64,000 nt of DNA from Lachancea thermotolerans CBS 6340 (lineage: Eukaryota > Ascomycota > Saccharomycetes > Saccharomycetales > Saccharomycetaceae). Location: NCBI RefSeq assembly GCF_000142805.1, contig NC_013077.1, positions 310,001-374,000 on the forward strand, written 5' to 3'. Below the pieces are notes generated by a model. It was not told the origin of the DNA, made no database searches, and was given only the letters and a program-made list of their open reading frames with translations. Within the stretch, counting starts at the first letter, position 1; each line of letters begins with the position of its first letter. The position numbers and the translations under genes are program-made. This document shows positions 41,562 to 51,063 of the stretch, piece after piece.

Positions 41562-44500
41562 TTAAGCATTAAAGTAAAACTGTTGAACTTTTGCGTAGCT
41601 GGGTGGGTTGAGCTTTCTGTGCAAAGCCTTCGCAGTCCAGACGGGGACAACTGATAACCCTAGTATGAGCGCCAACTTAGCGTAAAAATTTGGTTGGGTC
41701 ATGAAATGCAAATCGAAGTAATCTCCAAGGAGAGGGATAGAGCCCACGAAAACAAGGAACGTCAAGATTTCGCAGATTATCATTGTTTTGTTCCACGTAT
41801 AGATTTCTATTGCAACCATGATGAGTTCATTGATAATGAGAACCGTGAAACTGAGGGCGACTAGCCGTTTAAAATCTAATTGATCAAGGCTTGTAAAAGC
41901 TTGAGAGAAACCCTGAATAACACAACCTTGGAAGACAGAGAGGGCTACCCATACAAAAAAGGTCTTGTAGGAGAGACTCTTTCCCGCCGTCAACTCCTTG
42001 TATAATTCTGGGTATGTTTTGGTGAGAGATTCGTCAATGTCATGGTCTAAAGTCAACGAAAACACAGGTGCCATGGTGTAACAAGTTGCGTATCCCACCA
42101 TCAACCATCCTTGGTATAGGGCAATCGGCTCAAATTTTGAACTTATGGAATACACCGCCTGGCAAACCGATATTAAGAGACCTCTGTGTATCACAAATTG
42201 AGCTAGCTTGGCGGACCTCTTGTACGAGTTTCGGCCGTGCCACAGAAGCAACTTTGACAAGTGGCAGAACTGTGTAATGGAAAAGTCAGCAGCTAAAGAA
42301 GCCTGTTTTCCTTCTTTGCCTACAATGCCAACGCCAACATCTGCTGCCTGGATCATGCTCACATCATTGCCGCCATCGCCAATACAGCACACTCTTTTGC
42401 CAGTCGCCTCGCGAATGAAGGTTGCAACGTCCGCTTTTTGCTGAGGAGTACAGCGGCATGCAATGACAGCGGGCAGGTGAACCACGATTTCAAAAAACTC
42501 TTGCCTGTAGTATTCAAGGTAAGTTGCCAAGGATTCACCATCGATTAAAAGACATGAATTTTGATTGATTTTCAGGAGTTCCAGCTGGCCCAAAGCACCT
42601 TCAGGCTTTCCAATTTTGGTGACAGTATGTACGTACTGTCCTCTTGATACCAGCTTAGCACTGATAGAAACACAACGCGCTGTCTCAACCTTGTCACCAG
42701 TGAGCATCCAAATTTTGATGCCAGCATTTCTTAGAAGTTCGATGGAAGATTTCGCATCGTGCTGCAACTTGTCCTCGACACCCGTCAAACCAAGTATTTC
42801 GAGATTGTGTTCAAGGTGCTTCTTTACTACATTGCTCATCAAAGCCTCGCGGTTGAGCATTGTTAAAGAAGCGTCCTTGTATTCTTTGGTGAAATTGTCG
42901 AAAACTTTCTGAGAAAGCTTCTTACGGCCAATGACCAAAGTACGAAGGCCCTCGCGGGCCAAGTTACCGGTCTCTTCCTCCAACCAATCGTTTGTTTGCA
43001 CAATTTTGCTCATGACGACATCTGCACCTTTTTGGAAGAACCAATGTTCCTGTTTCTGCTTGTCGAAGATTATAATACCCATTCTTTTGTTGTCTGAATT
43101 GAAAGGGAAAACTTGCACTATATCAAAATCAAAATAAGATCCTGACTGGTCGTGAAGCAAGGTGATGGAATGGCGGTCTCTCTTGAAAAGCGTTAGCCCC
43201 ACAGATTCTGTAAACTTTACTATGGCAATTTCGTCGGGAGACGCTGCTTGGTAAGTGAGTTCGCCATCTTCGAACGTCGGTGTGACCTGGTGGCACAGAG
43301 CTAGCGCTAATACCAAATCGCGCACACGAGATGGCAAATCCTTTTTAGAGGCGCTTGGTAGCACAGTCGAATCTGCGCCACTTGTCATACCGCGCACATA
43401 ATCTGTAACTATATCCATGGTATCCATGGTATAAGAGACTGTTCCCAGATGCAGCTTTTTCAGTTCCATGTCATTTTGTGTCAGAGTACCAGTCTTGTCG
43501 GTTAACAGATACTCTATGCGCCCAAGATCCTCTGGAATCGTACTAGTCCTCACAATAGTATCAGGAATTGTGGCATCATGCTCGATTTGATAGGCATATA
43601 CTGATTTTCCTAAGTCTAGGTTGACCCTCAAAGATACGGGGATAATTGTTGAAAACAGAATCAGATATCTCATAATGTCCACGTACCAATCACTATTGTT
43701 GAAGCCTGCAAAAGCGACGAGAGCTACCGAAAGAATAAAGACACAAACACAAAGGATTTTGGACAAGCTGTTGATTTCGAGCTCCAGAAGGCCGGTTTTC
43801 ACGCTTGACATTGTGGTGTTCATCGCTTGACGTGTATCGGAACCCGTGTAGACAACACACGCCACTGCCGTTCCGGTTGATGCAAATACAGTGTTGGCCC
43901 ACATAGTGTTATCCACCGAAAGCGGTTGAGATTGAGAATCATTGAAAGTTAGTTTACCCAAAAAGTTGTGAATGGACTTTTCGGGTACAGATGCTGTAAT
44001 GTTGATTTTGTGAAGAAGATCTTCTTGGGACAGATGCTGGGTTAAGGGACTAGCGATACGCAACTTCCAGTCTGTTTCACCATCTAATTGGTCGGTCTTG
44101 ATGAATATTTCACCAGATGGCTCACTTGATTGTAGCAATATCAAGTCTGCTGGAGCCCGGGCGCCCTTGCCTATTTTGATGAGATCTCCGACTTTTAGGT
44201 CCTTACTTGGTACCAGCTGGGACTTGCTCAGAACCTCGTAAAGCTCGTTATTAGCTTCGCTGTCCCTGCGCCTTCTTTGTATGTCATCTAAAGCTTCCTT
44301 GCTCATTGTAACGATGAGAACAAAAGCCAGTGGCACGATGTATGATGATAAGTAACCGATTCGCAGTGCTGGAATGGCTTGCGATAGCGCGACCAATAGA
44401 AAGTATAGGTTGAAAAAGAACTTAAACTGCTCATACAGTATTACTGGGATGAAAGTAACAGGGTTGTACTTTGCATTGGACACAGCGTTTGCTGCATACT

Positions 44501-44954
44501 TGTATTTGTCATAGATCGGTGTTGTTCCAGGGTGAATCTCCCTTTCAAGCTGCTGGTCTGTAAGTTGTATAGACTTGCCTGTTGATTTGTATTTGGACGA
44601 CCGCGGGGTGCTCGATGAGCGTACAATACCGGTTATCCTTGACCAAAAAGGCTGCCTGTGTTCGGCGCTGTGACTGTTGCGAGAGCCTCGCGACCAGGAG
44701 TCGTTTGGGCCCAGCCCATCGTTGATGAGGGGCTGTGTATCAGAGTGGAGGCCCGCGTTGTGATTATCGTTGCTGGCAATGCTCTTCATTTCGAAGTCTT
44801 CGCCTGTGGGAGCGCCCTCGGAATGTATTTGTAGGGACTCTAGAGCGGCGTCCAGGGAGTCCTCGAATTGCGGGTCAAGCAGGTCAAAGCTGTTGTGGCG
44901 GTTCGCGGGCGCAGCTGGTTCTTTGTTAGATCCCGGAGGTGGCGTAAACGACAT
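41562..44954 (-). CDS. NEO1: Neo1 P4-type phospholipid flippase
   Basis: 1130 residues (S. cerevisiae 1151). P-type ATPase motifs are intact: phosphorylation site DKTGTLTQND, actuator motif DGETDWKLR (the P4 form of DGET), ATP-binding FQKGADVVM, and hinge MLTGDKVETA with GDGGNDVSMIQ. About ten membrane spans are visible. The N-terminal 130 residues are disordered. Neo1 is the essential Golgi and endosome flippase for phosphatidylethanolamine and phosphatidylserine and, unlike other P4-ATPases, needs no Cdc50 subunit. Gene order with SYG1 is as in S. cerevisiae. Confidence 0.97.
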   Translation of the reverse strand: MSFTPPPGSNKEPAAPANRHNSFDLLDPQFEDSLDAALESLQIHSEGAPTGEDFEMKSIASNDNHNAGLHSDTQPLINDGLGPNDSWSRGSRNSHSAEHRQPFWSRITGIVRSSSTPRSSKYKSTGKSIQLTDQQLEREIHPGTTPIYDKYKYAANAVSNAKYNPVTFIPVILYEQFKFFFNLYFLLVALSQAIPALRIGYLSSYIVPLAFVLIVTMSKEALDDIQRRRRDSEANNELYEVLSKSQLVPSKDLKVGDLIKIGKGARAPADLILLQSSEPSGEIFIKTDQLDGETDWKLRIASPLTQHLSQEDLLHKINITASVPEKSIHNFLGKLTFNDSQSQPLSVDNTMWANTVFASTGTAVACVVYTGSDTRQAMNTTMSSVKTGLLELEINSLSKILCVCVFILSVALVAFAGFNNSDWYVDIMRYLILFSTIIPVSLRVNLDLGKSVYAYQIEHDATIPDTIVRTSTIPEDLGRIEYLLTDKTGTLTQNDMELKKLHLGTVSYTMDTMDIVTDYVRGMTSGADSTVLPSASKKDLPSRVRDLVLALALCHQVTPTFEDGELTYQAASPDEIAIVKFTESVGLTLFKRDRHSITLLHDQSGSYFDFDIVQVFPFNSDNKRMGIIIFDKQKQEHWFFQKGADVVMSKIVQTNDWLEEETGNLAREGLRTLVIGRKKLSQKVFDNFTKEYKDASLTMLNREALMSNVVKKHLEHNLEILGLTGVEDKLQHDAKSSIELLRNAGIKIWMLTGDKVETARCVSISAKLVSRGQYVHTVTKIGKPEGALGQLELLKINQNSCLLIDGESLATYLEYYRQEFFEIVVHLPAVIACRCTPQQKADVATFIREATGKRVCCIGDGGNDVSMIQAADVGVGIVGKEGKQASLAADFSITQFCHLSKLLLWHGRNSYKRSAKLAQFVIHRGLLISVCQAVYSISSKFEPIALYQGWLMVGYATCYTMAPVFSLTLDHDIDESLTKTYPELYKELTAGKSLSYKTFFVWVALSVFQGCVIQGFSQAFTSLDQLDFKRLVALSFTVLIINELIMVAIEIYTWNKTMIICEILTFLVFVGSIPLLGDYFDLHFMTQPNFYAKLALILGLSVVPVWTAKALHRKLNPPSYAKVQQFYFNA

Positions 44955-45180
44955 CTGTAGCTAGCCAGCCCTGCCAAAAAGTAGATCAGAGAGGAGGTCT
45001 CGGAGTTTGTGTGAGCGGGGGCGGCTTGTTTGAGAGCTTCTTCCGCGAATTGCGTACAGTGGGATTACTTGGGATCAATATGTGCACTTAGAGATAGACA
45101 ATCATTTGTGACGCCGCGCCGAGATTATTACTGAAATTGGTTGAAGATACAGAAAACGTAATACACAGCTATTTAGAGTT

Positions 45181-45970
45181 TTAGTTCTTTCTGGACTTCT
45201 TCTTGCCGGTGGTCTTGGCAGACTCGGCTTGCTCCTTGACGACCTTCTTGACGATCTTTTGCTCCTCGATCAGGAAAGCTCTGACGATTCTCTCCTTGAC
45301 GGCGTTGGCGCATAGGACACCACCGTAGGCTCTGGAGACGGTCTTGTGAGTCTTGGAGACGGTAGCGTACTCTCTTGGTCTCATGGTAGAGACACCCTGC
45401 AAAGGAACACCAGTGTCACCACACTTAGGTCTGGTAGCCAACTTCTTGGTGTGCTGGGCACGCAACACACCACCTGGGGTCTTGACAACCTTGATCTTGT
45501 TGGAACGAGTGTTGTCTGGAGAAGAGTTAGTATTGGGCGTTGGTTGTCATCTGCGGGTTATTGCGGCAGCGGCGCATGGCGGCTTAGGGGCAGCTACCGG
45601 GCGAGTTTGCGGCTTTATGCTAATTGCGATCGATCATCCGCATTCGATTGTCGTACTGTGTCGTGCTCGCGGCAAAAAGCCTTGTCAGGTAGCAGAGTCT
45701 GCGGCAGCGCATGGGTCCATCCCATCTATCTGAGTTCCCGCCATGACTTGTCGCGGCAAACCGCTTTAGCTCGTAGACTATGGACTGCTCACTGGACATT
45801 AAACACCGGCCACCAGTTGCCGGGTGCCGAACGCTGACGATCGCATCAATATCGCACATCCCACATAACTCACCACATATCGCGCATCGCGCACTGTAAA
45901 CCGCGCATTCGGTATCTCATATCTCGAACATACATGGGTTTCTTCTTCTGAAAGTAACACGTTGAGCCAT
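45181..45970 (-). CDS. RPL34: Ribosomal protein eL34 (RPL34), two exons
   Basis: Exon 1 is 45934-45970 (37 nt) and exon 2 is 45181-45515. The spliced protein begins MAQRVTFRRRNPYNTRSNK, ends KKSRKN and has 123 residues (S. cerevisiae 121). The intron falls in a tyrosine codon after 37 nt, the same place as in S. cerevisiae RPL34A and RPL34B. It is a 60S ribosomal subunit protein. Codon choice is strongly biased, as for ribosomal proteins. One copy here stands for the duplicated pair. A Rap1-type site lies about 405 bp upstream. Confidence 0.97.
45516..45933 (-). other. 418-nt intron of RPL34
   Basis: Starts GTATGT, ends CCAG, with a perfect branch point TACTAAC. Only 11 nt separate the branch adenosine from the 3' splice site. 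Open frames inside (for example 45346-45837) are not genes. Confidence 0.95.
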
Positions 45971-46659
45971 CTTTGGTTGGTTTCCTACTGCTTCTGTTTC
46001 TCAACTCCTCCCGGCAAGGTTATTTCATCTACATCAAATTTTTACCAATCTCCACGAAGCTCGGTCCTTCCAGGTCCCGTGAGCACTTCCAGCCAGGATG
46101 GGTTGCCGAGCCCTCGCAAGGGAAGCCAGGCAGAGCTAGGCAGAGCCCAGCAGAGCGCAGGCGGGGAGCAGGCAGGAGTCTGGGCATAGACCCGCCGGGG
46201 ACTCTCTCTGGGAAGGCTCTCCCAGGCGGGGAGCCGGGGGCGGAGAGGCAGCAGTAGCGCTGCTCGCCCTACGCGGAGGCGATGGCAGTTTTGCTATACC
46301 CACGCAATTCTGCCAACCCACGCAACATTTTCGACCTTCTTATTTGTTTTGTTCACACGGAAATTTGACTTCGGCATCCGTACACCAGAGCAGTCACAGA
46401 TGAGGTGAATGTGATCACGTGATAAAGAAGGCTACGAAGGTCGCCACGAGTACTTTTCTGGGCGCCAGCCCGAGTACGTCGAAACCACAGCCTTGGGTAT
46501 CCCCCGCAGGAAGTGATCTCGAGGCCAGGCATGTCGCGTCGCGAAAGCTGCGCGGATAGTTGGTCTCAATGGCCGTTTAAGTACGTAGGTACATCGTTTG
46601 TATAAGAGTGTTCAGGCCTCGTATGGCGTGTGCGCCGCGGGAATCCCAGGCCGCGGTAC
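45971..46659. other. RPL34 promoter region
   Basis: 689 bp between RPL34 and the end of MMF1. Bases 46090-46270 are a purine-rich GC stretch with repeated GCAGAGC, GCAGGC and GGCGGGGAGC units. Pairs of CCCACGC lie near 46290-46325. Open frames here are chance. Confidence 0.55.
46375..46384. promoter_or_regulatory. Rap1-type site upstream of RPL34
   Basis: CATCCGTACA matches the consensus CAYCCRTRCA, about 405 bp before the RPL34 ATG. Rap1 drives most ribosomal protein genes in S. cerevisiae. A palindrome ATCACGTGAT lies just upstream at 46414-46423. Confidence 0.5.
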
Positions 46660-47085
46660 TTACTCCTTCTCGACAGCGACGACCTCCATCTCTAAGTCGA
46701 CGTTCAATGGCAGGTCCTTGACGGCAACGCAAGAGCGGGCAGGCTTGTGCTCGTTGAAGTACTTGCCGTACACGCCGTTGAACTCGGCAAAGTCGTTGAT
46801 GTCGGCGAGGAAGATGTTCACCTTGACGATCTTGTTGAGAGCGGAGTTGGCCTCCTCCAGGATGTTCTTGACGTTCTGGATGACCTGCTCGGCCTTGTCG
46901 GTCATGGTTCCCTCCACACGCTTGTTCTCAGCGGTATAGGGGATTTGGCCGGACACGAATACCATGTTGTTGACCTTCATGGCCTGAGAGTAGGACGCGG
47001 CAGGAGGAGGGGACAATTGAGTGCGAACAGGAGTGAGGGTAGACATGGTTCTGAAGGTTTGTCTGGCGGCGTTTCTCAGGAACAT
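46660..47085 (-). CDS. MMF1: RidA/YjgF-family enamine/imine deaminase, Mmf1/Hmf1
   Basis: 141 residues. The start MFLRNAARQTFRTM is a mitochondrial presequence like that of Mmf1. A second ATG 13 codons on (47044-47046) begins MSTLTPVRTQLSPPPAASYS, which resembles the start of cytosolic Hmf1. The RidA core is complete, with SQAMKVNNMVFVSGQIPYT and the signature KPARSCVAVKDLPLNVDLEM including the conserved arginine. RidA enzymes hydrolyse reactive 2-aminoacrylate; Mmf1 also supports mitochondrial DNA and isoleucine synthesis. S. cerevisiae has separate MMF1 and HMF1, so one gene here may serve both compartments (inferred). Confidence 0.95.
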   Translation of the reverse strand: MFLRNAARQTFRTMSTLTPVRTQLSPPPAASYSQAMKVNNMVFVSGQIPYTAENKRVEGTMTDKAEQVIQNVKNILEEANSALNKIVKVNIFLADINDFAEFNGVYGKYFNEHKPARSCVAVKDLPLNVDLEMEVVAVEKE

Positions 47086-47217
47086 GCTTGTGTATTGTAG
47101 GTCACTAGAGGGCTGGAATCATATCTTTTGTCTCAGTGGGAATTATATATTAGGCGAAAATGAAGCAGAAAGATGAAAAGTCAATATATACGTCGCACTA
47201 ACATCTTTAGACACACC

Positions 47218-47541
47218 ATGAGCACGGCTAGCAAGATCACGCTGGCGTTGTCATGCGCCGTCACGGCCGCGACGGTAGTGGGCGTGCACTACGTCCAAGA
47301 GCTGGAGCGTGAAACACTGCACCAGGGCCCCATCAAGGACGCGAAACGGATGGCCGAACGCAAGGCTGAGCAGAGCGCGGGCGCAGGCGCGGTGAGCGCA
47401 GAGAGCGAGCGCAAGCAGCACTTTAACCGCAGCGAGCACGAGCTGCAGCAGGAGCTGCGGAAGAAGTACGAGGCGATGCAGCCGTTGTCGGGGGAGGTGC
47501 TGACGAAGGACGGCGAGCGCGCTGCCCGCGACGAGAAATGA
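47218..47541 (+). CDS. PET117: Cytochrome c oxidase assembly factor Pet117
   Basis: 107 residues from the ATG at 47218, which aligns with the S. cerevisiae start (MSxASKITxAxSC); an upstream in-frame ATG at 47173 would add 15. It has one N-terminal membrane segment and the conserved VVGVHYVQELERETLHQGPIK (key part VHYVQELERE, LHQGPIKDAKR). The tail is charged and helical. Pet117 acts in the inner mitochondrial membrane with the heme a synthase Cox15. It fits the YER058W slot between HMF1 and PCL6. Confidence 0.95.
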   Translation: MSTASKITLALSCAVTAATVVGVHYVQELERETLHQGPIKDAKRMAERKAEQSAGAGAVSAESERKQHFNRSEHELQQELRKKYEAMQPLSGEVLTKDGERAARDEK

Positions 47542-48034
47542 GGGCGTGGGGCGGCGACGCATCGCGAGAAAGGGGGCCTGGAACGTCACTGAAGGGAGAT
47601 AGCATCGCGGAGCGAATATACCGACGTGCAATAGGACGTTGGAGAATCGAACGGGCAGGCTCTGGCCCTCCACCACGCTCTGGGCGCAGTAATACGCCAC
47701 GCGTCCCCATCAGCACACTGCAAAGCGCTTAATACGCTAATACCAGAGCGCCTGCTAGACAAAATACAAGACGCTTCAGACGACACCAAATGGCACCACA
47801 GGTCTCCCCTCTCAAAACAACTTGTAAATAGAACATAGGAACGAAAAAAAAACACGGCTCAACTTGCACAGCACACATCGACACTCACCGCGCGCTCCAT
47901 GCTCGGCGCCAAGCGCCAAGCACACCGCGCCAGGCGCTCGAGGGCCCATTCACACGTGATCACACCGGGCAAATCTCACATAATCTCACCTTACATAATT
48001 GTTCTGTTCGAACCGTTGAGTACCCACTAGCACT
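47542..48034. other. Intergenic PET117-PCL6/7
   Basis: 493 bp with the PCL promoter. A CACGTG lies near 47954. A poly(A) run occurs at 47844-47852. No gene. Confidence 0.55.
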
Positions 48035-49777
48035 ATGTACGAAGAGGCCCCTACTCAATCGGCTCCAAATTTTACGAAGGGAGAGAGGGCTCCTGCAGTA
48101 ACAACAAGTGATTTCGAAGCACCGAAACACCCCAAGACGTACAGGTCTGTGAAGTACCCCTATCGCAACATCACGTTTCTCGAAGAGATACCAGAGTTCC
48201 ACACACACACACACACACACATGCCTCCCCGACCTTCATTTTTGGAGCAAGTTTCCGAAAACACACCGAAAACCAAAGCAAGACCAATGCTCATCCCACG
48301 ACGCGTCTCGACAGTGCACACGGAGGGCCCGACTAGCGTCACAGAAGAAACCATCAGCAGCTCGCACTCGTCGGAGTCCCTGATGAATGGCGAGGATTCC
48401 CCCGCTTCGCGGCAGACAGTGGGGATAGCGGGCGGCGGCGTTGCCGTTGGCCCCCACGGCGCGCGTCTCGCGGACTCGCCAGCGGCGGGCGTCGCATCGG
48501 TGCGCTCGGATAGCGTCGCGTCGCGGATGCGGCCCATGCTGCAGCGCATGGGCAGCTCGTACTCGCGCGGGTCATTCGTGGGCAAAAACGGGAGCTTCAT
48601 CTCGACGTCGCTCAGCGACGACGGCGGCAGCGGCGGTGGCAGTAACACGGGGGAAACGCCCGGGCTGTTCGAGGCCGTGTGCGACTCCTCGGACCTCGAA
48701 CGCGACCACGACCACGATTACGACCATGAACACGACCACGACCACGAACACAATGACGAACATAATCACGCCCGCGCCCAAAGCCGCGGCCACGGCCACT
48801 GCCACGACCATGACCACACGCACGGCCAGACCACGCCCGAAGACAGAGAGACCACGCTGCCCAGCTCGGTACCGAGAGGCTCCGCGCCCATCGACATATC
48901 CACCGCGCCCATGGCCAAGACGCTGTCGTCCAAGTACTTCCAGGAGAGTGTGCACGACGACGACTACCTGCAGAACTTCACTCCCTTCCACAACACGCCC
49001 ACGTCCGTGTCCAACTCCTACAGCACCAACGCCACCGGCAGCGACCTGATGGCGCGCCGGCTTGCACACCCGCCCGCCGCGGACCCCGAGCCGCGCCTCA
49101 GCGACGACCCCGCGCTCGTGTACATCGCGGAGTTCCCCACGGACAAGCTCCTCAGCATGCTCACAGCCCTCCTGGACAAGATAGTGCGCTCCAACGACCA
49201 GCTGAGCCGCGACCGGCCCTTCGACGAGGACCAGTTCCTGGCGCGCGCAGCAGACGCAACGGCCACCGCGAGCGCCTCCGCAGACGCGCCCGCGGCCGGC
49301 TGCGCGGGCCACGACCTGGCCGCCGAGATCCTGAGCTTTCGCGGCAAGCATGTGCCCGCCATCACACTGCACCAGTACTTCCAGCGAATACAGAAGTACT
49401 GCCCCACGACCAACGACGTCTTCCTGTCGCTGCTCGTGTACTTTGATAGAATCGCGAAGACCTGCAACCACGCGAAGGAGCAGCTCTTCGTCATGGACTC
49501 CTACAACATCCACCGCCTGATCATCTCCGCGGTCACCGTGAGCACCAAGTTTTTCAGCGACTTTTTCTACAGCAACTCGCGCTACGCGCGCGTGGGCGGC
49601 ATCTCGCTGAAGGAGCTGAACCATCTCGAGCTGCAGTTCCTGGTGCTGTGCGACTTCGAGCTGATCATCAGCGTGGAGGAGCTGCAGAAGTACAGCAACC
49701 TGCTGCGCGACTTCTGGCACCGCGAGATGGGGGACGCGCCGGAGGCGGAGACGGCCGCGCCGGAGCATGTACTATAG
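48035..49777 (+). CDS. PCL7: Pho85-type cyclin Pcl6/Pcl7 with His-rich insert
   Basis: 580 residues, longer than S. cerevisiae Pcl7 (285) or Pcl6 (420). The C-terminal 130 residues are a Pho80-like cyclin box (TLHQYFQRIQKYCPTTNDVF, DSYNIHRLIISAVTVSTKFF, LKELNHLELQFLVLCDFEL). The long N-terminal region is disordered. It holds a (CA)n-coded HTHTHTHM at 56-63 and a striking His/Asp/Glu-rich run at about 223-266 (HDHDYDHEHDHDHEHNDEH and on). An ATG at 48221, just after the CA run, is an alternative start. Pcl6/7 direct the Pho85 kinase to glycogen control and Glc8. The partner is inferred from the family. Confidence 0.93.
   Translation: MYEEAPTQSAPNFTKGERAPAVTTSDFEAPKHPKTYRSVKYPYRNITFLEEIPEFHTHTHTHMPPRPSFLEQVSENTPKTKARPMLIPRRVSTVHTEGPTSVTEETISSSHSSESLMNGEDSPASRQTVGIAGGGVAVGPHGARLADSPAAGVASVRSDSVASRMRPMLQRMGSSYSRGSFVGKNGSFISTSLSDDGGSGGGSNTGETPGLFEAVCDSSDLERDHDHDYDHEHDHDHEHNDEHNHARAQSRGHGHCHDHDHTHGQTTPEDRETTLPSSVPRGSAPIDISTAPMAKTLSSKYFQESVHDDDYLQNFTPFHNTPTSVSNSYSTNATGSDLMARRLAHPPAADPEPRLSDDPALVYIAEFPTDKLLSMLTALLDKIVRSNDQLSRDRPFDEDQFLARAADATATASASADAPAAGCAGHDLAAEILSFRGKHVPAITLHQYFQRIQKYCPTTNDVFLSLLVYFDRIAKTCNHAKEQLFVMDSYNIHRLIISAVTVSTKFFSDFFYSNSRYARVGGISLKELNHLELQFLVLCDFELIISVEELQKYSNLLRDFWHREMGDAPEAETAAPEHVL
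48200..48221. repeat. (CA)n microsatellite inside the PCL coding region
   Basis: Eleven CA-type units coding for alternating His and Thr. Slippage would change the frame before the second in-frame ATG at 48221. Confidence 0.95.
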
Positions 49778-51063
49778 TCGGGGGTGTGGAGACACAAGCG
49801 CGAAACGAGCGCCCAAACGAGCGCCGAAGCTGACGCTGGCGCTGGCGCGGCCACGGACGCAGAACGTCCAGGTCACATGCGCCCTCAGCGTTGCCTCGAG
49901 ATACCTATTACGTAACGACATCCACGCTTACATACGCATCTAACTCAGATCACGCCCCTAATCACGACCTATCCGGCCGCCCCGCCCGGCACTCCCGGCG
50001 CTCCCGGCGCTGCCAGCAGCGCTGCTTGGCGTGGGGAAAAGAGCTTACACCGGGGTAGAACTCGTACCGGGAAAACTCGTACCAGCGACGAAAACACGCC
50101 GGGGAAGAACTTGAGCCAAAGAGAGGGCCCTTAGCACGCTCAGCCTATTCGCCGCAGGACCCCCTGTCCAGCTTGTCGCGCCCCCCCACAATCTGAAGCC
50201 CGGTCGCCACGCTACCAGGCCGGAGCTTGCCTATCTCATGTGTATCGCGCGTATCGGCCCTATCTCAAACTCCCCTATGATTACCTGCGACCGCCCCGGC
50301 GTCATCGGGGCCGCCGAGCTCCGGCCGCCGTACGCCATGCTATGAGCGGTCGATCGCAGCAGGCGCTTGTCCGTTACTTTTTTACACACTATCGCGTTGC
50401 TTTTCCGTTGCCACCGCAACAAGGTCACGGCCCTCCCGGTCGGCACGCCCGCTCGTTTCGGTGGCGCCGCTCGGGAGTCCCGGCCGTGCGCTCTGACTCG
50501 TATCATGGTAATATCACGACGTCGCACAGACCCTCTACAACGGCGCCAGCTCGAGGAACTTTTGACCCCCCCTCGGCCAGCTCGCGACCGGCTTGCTGAC
50601 GGTGGTGCGCCCTCGCGAGGGTCCTTCCCCACAAAAATATAGGGTCGCCGTCGCGCGGGCTCGTGGACACGTGCGCGTGCGCGTGCCCAGCAGCCAAGCC
50701 TAACAATGGCAGCACGGGCGTGCCAGACGCAGCGACGGCGGCGGCGCGTGCCGCCGCCTCAGTTTTGTCATCTTGCCTGCTGACTCCGCCATTTACCTTA
50801 TCGTGGCTTAATCACATATCTCCACTGGTGAGGAAAGATTTTTCTTTTAGCGAGAAAAAAAAAATGGGCCGTCGAAGTGGTGCAGAGCACCGGCAGCGCG
50901 TATATAAAAAGGCGCGTCAGGCATTCTGGCAGAGTGTATCGAGCGCGGTTGTGGAACATCACCAGGACTCGATCTTCCGTGGCTTCGCGCACACACAAAC
51001 TCACACTTTTAGTCTTCTGCTCAGACCTCTGCTCAGGCTTATTCCTAGCTCATCGTGCACCAA
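49778..51063. other. 1.3 kb GC-rich intergenic region, PCL6/7 to FCY2
   Basis: It contains short repeats near 49990-50030 (two CTCCCGGCGCT units and CTCGTACC twice near 50065-50090), a C run at 50180-50189, a CACGTGCGCGTGCGCGTGC stretch near 50669, an A run at 50853-50862 and, near the end, the FCY2 promoter elements. Open frames at 50231-50632, 50240-50599 and 50663-51313 are chance results of high GC. No RNA gene recognised. Confidence 0.5.
50797..50910 (+). promoter_or_regulatory. FCY2 promoter elements: GATA site and TATA box
   Basis: CTTATC (50797-50802, reverse GATAAG) and TATATAAAAA (50901-50910), the latter 154 bp before the ATG. Also TGACTC at 50781-50786. These suit a nutrient-controlled permease gene. 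Confidence 0.5.

Noticed and set aside
45973-46257. 94-codon frame upstream of RPL34
   Set aside because: Lies in the ribosomal-protein promoter and translates a purine-rich repeat stretch.
49984-50715. Several 60-130-codon frames on both strands between PCL6/7 and FCY2
   Set aside because: Overlap each other on both strands in GC-rich DNA, no domains and no synteny support.
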